In this document: in pieces, positions 59,812 to 64,000 of the stretch | Position numbering within the stretch: the stretch's first letter is position 1 | How the letters are laid out: each line of letters opens with the position of its first letter | DNA from: Streptomyces sp. CBMA29 | Lineage (GTDB): Bacteria; Actinomycetota; Actinomycetes; Streptomycetales; Streptomycetaceae | Length of the DNA: 64,000 nt | NCBI RefSeq assembly: GCF_014596445.1 | Contig: NZ_MECL01000136.1 | Location: forward strand, 1-64,000 | Reading direction: 5' to 3' | Made by a program: the position numbers and the translations under genes | Notes under the pieces: generated by a model | Told to the model about the DNA's origin: nothing | The model's input: the letters and a program-made list of their open reading frames with translations, nothing else | Databases searched by the model: none

Positions 59812-60500
59812 CCGTTCATCGATCCGGTGATCGCTGACCGCTGCTCAAAGCCGTCGGCAGACGCTGCCGCTGAACGTGAACGAAGCCATGAGTGCGGCGG
59901 CACTGGGCGGAAGTGCCGCCGCCGGTATCGCCGCGACAGCCTCGACCGGCACGGTGCCGCTGCTGTTGCCCCGCAGACACCTCAGCCAGGAAGCCCTCAC
60001 TGCTCTGGCGTCCGTGGGAAACCGCTCATGAAGTTCCGACCGGCTGCTGGCCCCCGCGCGGCGGAGCCCGAGGCGGAGTTCACCGGCATCGGCTGCGTCG
60101 TCCGGTGTTCATGAATGCCGATCGTACGTACGAATTTTTGCGGCCGTTCAAGCATTCACGAAATTCGCTGCAAGACATCTGATACCGGAGGATTCCGCTC
60201 TGCCCGGGTGAGCGGTCAACGGTCACGAGGGCCAGTGGCCGGCGCCTGCGGAGATGCGGGCGCCCGGGTGAGACAACTTGACAACCGGATCCGATCCCAG
60301 CCAGGGGACCGGCTTCACGTGCACCCGGCATCGTGGTCCGTTACTCCGTCCTGTCATCATGACCACGGCGCGGGAGCGGCGCCGTCGTAGTCCGCACAGG
60401 GGCGTCTACGCCGTTTGCCTTCCGCCGGTGCTGCGCCCCCCGCTCCGATGTGCGCGGGCATGCCGGGCGCACGACCCGCCCGCCTGAGACAGGAGCGGTA
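59812..60500. other. 690-bp region without a supported gene
   Basis: Short open frames occur, but none has coding character or a ribosome-binding site. The stretch near 60118-60175 (CGTACGTACGAATTTTTGCG) is relatively AT-rich. The ribosome-binding site of the next gene (AGGAGCGGTA) is at its end. Confidence 0.45.
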
Positions 60501-62462
60501 ATGGCACTGAAGATACGCAGACCGAAGACTGCCGCCGTGGCGCTCGCCGCCTCCGTGGCCGCGGTCTCGTGGGGCACCGCCCTTCCCTCGGCCGCCGCCG
60601 GGTACACCGCCTCAGCGGGACCGTGGAGCGCGGCTGTCGCCCTGACCGGGGCGGACGGCCAGCAGAGTCTCATCGATGTCCAGGCGGCCGGTGACGGCGC
60701 CGCGTTCGCGCTGTGGCGGGACAAGGCCGCCGGGGCCACCGGTTGGGACTTCCGGACCGCCGTGCGGCCTGCCGGAACCGCGACGTGGAGTGCGCCGCAC
60801 ACCCTGGCGACCGGGCGTGACAAGAATTCCGCGGCCGTCCTTGCCGTGAGCGCCGACGGACGGGCCGTGGTGTCCTGGCTGGACGGCAGTGGTGCGGACG
60901 GTTCGCTGGTCGCCCTGGCCGCCGGCTGGAACCCGGCCCAGGCGGCCTGGTCCGCTCCGGCCGTCCTCGCTGTCTGGGACGGCCTGGACATGTCCACGCC
61001 CCGTCTGGCCGCGGCGGCCGACGGCTCCTTCACCGCGGTATGGGACCAGGGCGACGGGTACCGGAACTACGATGTGAGAACCGCTGTCCTCGCCCCGGGC
61101 GACCGGGCGTGGTCCGCGCCCCGGACGCTGGGTTCCGCCACGACCGGATCCGTCTGGAGCATCGACGTCGCGGTGGCCCCGGGCGGCGCCGCCACCGCGG
61201 TCTGGGATGAACTCAGCCGGTTCACCGGCGAGCACACGGTCTCCACCGCCACCCGCACCTCGGCCCGGTCCGGTTGGGGCAGTGTCTCCGTGCTGCCCGG
61301 CACCGACGCCGCGTCAAGCAACGTACAGGTGGCGATGGACGCCAAGAACGCCTCCACCGTGCTGTGGCGCAACGGCGCCGACGACCTCAAGTCCGCCACC
61401 CGCACCGCTCCTTCGGGTAGCTGGAGCGCAGCCCAGACTGCCGTTTCCGCCGTCAGCTACAGCGACGGAAGCGAACCGTTGGCCGCGCCCAACGGTGACG
61501 TCACCTATGTGTGGACGGGCTGGAGCCCCACCGCCGGTGTCCCCGTTGTGCAGACCGTGACCCGCACCGCGGGCACCGGGACCTGGTCCGCGCCGAAGAC
61601 GCTGTCCACCGGCTACGTCAACTGGCGGGTGGACGCCTCCATCGGCGCTGACGGAACCGTGCAGGTCGTGTGGCCGCAGTCGCCGGGCATCGACAACGGC
61701 AACGACAACTACCTGGAGTGGGCGGTGCGCGCCGACGGCACCTGGAGCCGGGCCACCGCTGTGAACAGCACACCCGTCGCCGCCGTCCCCGGCACCGACG
61801 CCCTCGCCGGAGAGGTGGCTGCCGGACCGGACGGCCGGGCCACGGTGCTGTGGCGCAAGGCCGAGTACGCCGCCAGCGGCGGCTACACCTCCCAGGTGTG
61901 GTCCGAGTCGCAGACCCTGTTGATGGTCAAGCCACAGCTCACCGCCAGCGCCGCGGTGAGCGGAACGGCCCGAACCGGCTCCGCCCTCACCTGCTCCGCC
62001 GCCTGGAAGGGCACCAACGCCAAGGCCGTCTTGTCCTGGCTGCGCGACGGCGCGGTCATCTCCGGCGCCACCGCCAAGACCCGTGTCCTCACCTCCGCCG
62101 ACTACGCCCACAAGGTGTCCTGCCGGGTCACGGTCAGCAACGGCGCGGGCTCGGTCGCTTCCACCTCACCTGCGCGGAAGGTCGAGGCCGGCCCCGCGCT
62201 GAAGGCCACCACCGCGCCGTCGGTCTCCGGCTCCGTCAAGGTCGGTCACAAGCTGAACGCTGCCCGAGGCGCCTGGTCGCCGTCCGCCACTTCCTACACG
62301 TACCAGTGGAAGCGCAACGGCAAGCCCGTCAAGGGTGCGACGAAGTCCGCCTACGCCCTGGTGAAGGCCGACCGCGGCCAGAAGATCACGTTCAGGATCA
62401 CTGCCCACCGCAACGGCTGGACCGACGGAACGGCCACCGCAAAACCCGTCACCGTGCGCTGA
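60501..62462 (+). CDS. secreted repeat (propeller-like) protein with two Ig-like domains
   Basis: A 653-residue exported protein. A signal peptide covers residues 1 to about 34 (AAVALAASVAAVSWGTALPS). Residues 35-470 contain about seven repeats of the form W-SAP-x-L...VAVAPGGAATAVWDE, consistent with a beta-propeller. Two C-terminal Ig-like domains follow at about 477-560 (LTCSAAWKGTNAKAVLSWLR) and 565-653 (YTYQWKRNGKPVKGATKSAY). Such proteins are seen in Streptomyces culture supernatants; no catalytic motif is visible, so a binding or surface role is likely. AGGAG precedes ATG 60501. Confidence 0.85.
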   Translation: MALKIRRPKTAAVALAASVAAVSWGTALPSAAAGYTASAGPWSAAVALTGADGQQSLIDVQAAGDGAAFALWRDKAAGATGWDFRTAVRPAGTATWSAPHTLATGRDKNSAAVLAVSADGRAVVSWLDGSGADGSLVALAAGWNPAQAAWSAPAVLAVWDGLDMSTPRLAAAADGSFTAVWDQGDGYRNYDVRTAVLAPGDRAWSAPRTLGSATTGSVWSIDVAVAPGGAATAVWDELSRFTGEHTVSTATRTSARSGWGSVSVLPGTDAASSNVQVAMDAKNASTVLWRNGADDLKSATRTAPSGSWSAAQTAVSAVSYSDGSEPLAAPNGDVTYVWTGWSPTAGVPVVQTVTRTAGTGTWSAPKTLSTGYVNWRVDASIGADGTVQVVWPQSPGIDNGNDNYLEWAVRADGTWSRATAVNSTPVAAVPGTDALAGEVAAGPDGRATVLWRKAEYAASGGYTSQVWSESQTLLMVKPQLTASAAVSGTARTGSALTCSAAWKGTNAKAVLSWLRDGAVISGATAKTRVLTSADYAHKVSCRVTVSNGAGSVASTSPARKVEAGPALKATTAPSVSGSVKVGHKLNAARGAWSPSATSYTYQWKRNGKPVKGATKSAYALVKADRGQKITFRITAHRNGWTDGTATAKPVTVR

Positions 62463-63176
62463 CCCGGCGCGGGCCTGATGATCTGCGGGTTTTGTCGGTG
62501 GTGGTTCGGCATCGTGATGTCAGTTCGGTAGGTGCGCTGTCCGTGCTGTTCAGCTGATCGCGGTGAGTGGTTCGAGTGGTGACATAGATGCTGATTTGGT
62601 GCTGACGTTTTTGGTGATGGTGCTGGTCAGTTGGTTGCCGGTCGGTACAGCGTGAGATGTGTTGTCGCTGGTCAGGGCTGTGATGACAGGGGCTGGGTGC
62701 CGCCAGTTGGGGACGGGGGCCGCCGGTGTCGCCTTCTGCGGTGTGGGCTTCAGGCTGTAGCGGATGCCTGTTGCGGTGAGGCGGAGTTGTTCGCCGTTCT
62801 GAGCCGTGATGAGGGGGAAGAGCGGGCTGTCCGGGGCGCGGTCCCTGAGTTGTCCGTGGATGCTGGCTGCGGTGTTGTGACGGAGCAGTGATCTTCAGGG
62901 GGCTGGCTGCTTTGTTCTTGGGTCCTGTCTTTTGGTTGGGAGCTGGAGCTGGGGGAGCGCCGGCGTTGGGGTGTGGTTGGCGTGGGCTGGTGGGGTGTTC
63001 GGTTTGGTTGTTCTGATGGGTGGTCTGCGGTTCTGTAGTTGTGAGGGAATGATCTTGGTTTTGTCTCGGGTGTAATGGTGCGTCTGTCGGTCACCGGCGG
63101 GCTCGTGCCGGGCTGCTGGGTGGGGGCCAGATGTGGGGGTTCGGCCGGGGTGAGCTGTGAGGGCCATGGGGTGCTG
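62463..63176. other. 714-bp strongly strand-asymmetric non-coding region
   Basis: The plus strand is rich in G and T and poor in A and C over most of its length, for example GTTCGAGTGGTGACATAGAT at about 62569. No gene on either strand is convincing. Because the flanking minus-strand gene (63177-63995) reads into it, its transcript would be C-rich and G-poor, as in Rho-utilisation sites. Confidence 0.5.
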
Positions 63177-63995
63177 TCAGCCGGTGGGCGGTTTCTTTCT
63201 GGTGATCTTGACGACGCGTCGGCGTTTGATCTCGGCGGTCTCGTTGAGGCGGTCCAGTTGGAGGTAGTGCACGTTGCGCATGTGCAGGGCCTCTGCTTGG
63301 AAGTCCGTCTCGTTGACCGGGCGCCGTTTGGTCTGGATCAGCCCTGCGCCCTTCAGCTCCCGTAGCCCCTTGCTTCGCGTGTCCTCGCTGAGGGCGAACC
63401 GGGTGTCGGCTTCTCTGGGGCTGAACCACAGCGGCTGCCCGCCCAGGCCCCCGTTCTCGGCCAGGAGGGCGAGGAACATGGCGACGCCGGCGCCGGAGAG
63501 CACCGCGATATGGCCTCGGGTCCAGAACGCCTGGGGGATCTGGATGTAGCGGTGGACGACGGCCCCAAGGCCCAGAAGGCCTTCTTCCTTTTCCTTCTTG
63601 GCAGCGGCTCCGGGGGCGATCCACGGTTCACCGTTCCCGGTCTCGGACAGGACGGTCACCAGGTTGAGCCGGCCCGTCCTGGTAATGCTGATGTACTTGT
63701 TCTCCTCCAGCCACGCCTGGGCGTCGCTGATGCGGCGTGCTCCGGCGGTCTCGGGGTCGGGGAGATCGAGCACGGTGGCCCAGGCGCTGTTCCTGATGGA
63801 TAGTTCACGGGCCTGGTCCTCACGCTGGAGCCAGAGGTAACTCAGGTAGAGCTTGAGGCGCACCTGGCCGCCGCGCCCGCCTCCGCGGAGCATCCGGGCC
63901 AGCGGTGGCGGCTCGTTCTCGAGTGAGGTCCGCTCCACAAAGCTGTAGCGGACCTGTGCCCTGCGCCGCCCGCTCCTGCCGGCGCTCTCAGCCAT
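63177..63995 (-). CDS. winged-helix protein resembling replication initiators
   Basis: A 272-residue protein with two apparent winged-helix units. The first is GGQVRLKLYLSYLWLQREDQ with ARRISDAQAWLEENKYISIT. The second is AVLSGAGVAMFLALLAENGG with WFSPREADTRFALSEDTRSK and GLRELKGAGLIQTKRRPV. The N-terminus is basic. The layout recalls DnaD/RepA-like proteins on actinomycete plasmids and integrative elements; this is a structural analogy, not a proven family. The start at 63995 is near the window edge, so a longer form is possible. Confidence 0.55.
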   Translation of the reverse strand: MAESAGRSGRRRAQVRYSFVERTSLENEPPPLARMLRGGGRGGQVRLKLYLSYLWLQREDQARELSIRNSAWATVLDLPDPETAGARRISDAQAWLEENKYISITRTGRLNLVTVLSETGNGEPWIAPGAAAKKEKEEGLLGLGAVVHRYIQIPQAFWTRGHIAVLSGAGVAMFLALLAENGGLGGQPLWFSPREADTRFALSEDTRSKGLRELKGAGLIQTKRRPVNETDFQAEALHMRNVHYLQLDRLNETAEIKRRRVVKITRKKPPTG

Positions 63996-64000
63996 CTTCA

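Noticed and set aside
62555-62600. GGTTCGAGT as a tRNA T-loop
   Set aside because: No matching acceptor, D or anticodon stems could be found around it.

Overview
The window looks like chromosomal DNA from a Streptomyces or a close actinomycete relative. GC content is very high with strong third-codon GC bias, GTG starts and four-base coupled stop/start overlaps (ATGA, GTGA) are common, TTA codons are nearly absent, and the gene families are typical of Streptomyces: LacI, ROK, TetR, MerR, PadR and GntR regulators, secreted glycoside hydrolases, sugar ABC transporters and an SMR pump. No rRNA, tRNA, CRISPR array or insertion sequence was recognised by eye. Family names below rest on motifs read from the translations; no database search was run.

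Layout. (a) 1-15.4 kb: the end of an unknown gene, a TTA-containing cytochrome P450, a DUF1330-like protein, a secreted GH78 alpha-L-rhamnosidase with LacI-type operator palindromes upstream, a very large multidomain secreted GH3 enzyme, a secreted I36-inhibitor/VCBS-repeat protein, a GNAT, a protein tyrosine phosphatase and a methyltransferase. (b) 15.4-22.1 kb: a secreted ricin-lectin protein divergent from a LacI regulator with a palindrome between them; then a PepSY protein divergent from an OmpR/histidine-kinase pair, with CTGAAG direct repeats between them. (c) 22.1-27.2 kb: aldo/keto reductase, then a CitB/DcuS-type two-component system divergent from a DctA dicarboxylate symporter. (d) 27.4-32.9 kb: a coupled ROK-regulator/RbsA/RbsC/binding-protein operon for a sugar or polyol, followed by the decayed tail of a Gfo/Idh/MocA dehydrogenase. 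(e) 32.9-40.2 kb: a glycogen-debranching-like hydrolase divergent from a LacI regulator, then a MalEFG-type ABC operon without its ATPase. (f) 40.2-49 kb: a PEP-mutase-family enzyme with an odd N-terminus, a CGNR zinc-finger protein divergent from an MFS transporter, a decayed FAD oxidase fused in frame to a truncated GntR regulator, a MerR-SMR-TetR block with a nested palindrome, and a SulP transporter with a perfect 24-bp palindrome between it and merR. (g) 49-56.6 kb: an amino-sugar cluster (ROK regulator, three ABC components, cytosolic NagZ-like GH3, NagA) and a VOC protein. (h) 56.6-64 kb: a sparser, accessory-looking stretch with long strand-asymmetric non-coding DNA, an 80-residue calcium-loop protein, a PadR operon of tiny proteins, a tandem 12-bp repeat, a secreted repeat/Ig-like protein and a winged-helix protein resembling replication initiators.

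Overall the window is dominated by sugar foraging. Several self-contained modules each have a regulator, a transporter and one or two hydrolases. Neither MalE-type ABC cluster encodes an ATPase, so both probably use a shared MsiK-type ATPase located elsewhere. Two loci (32.5 and 43.3-44.5 kb) show recent gene decay by frameshift and internal deletion.
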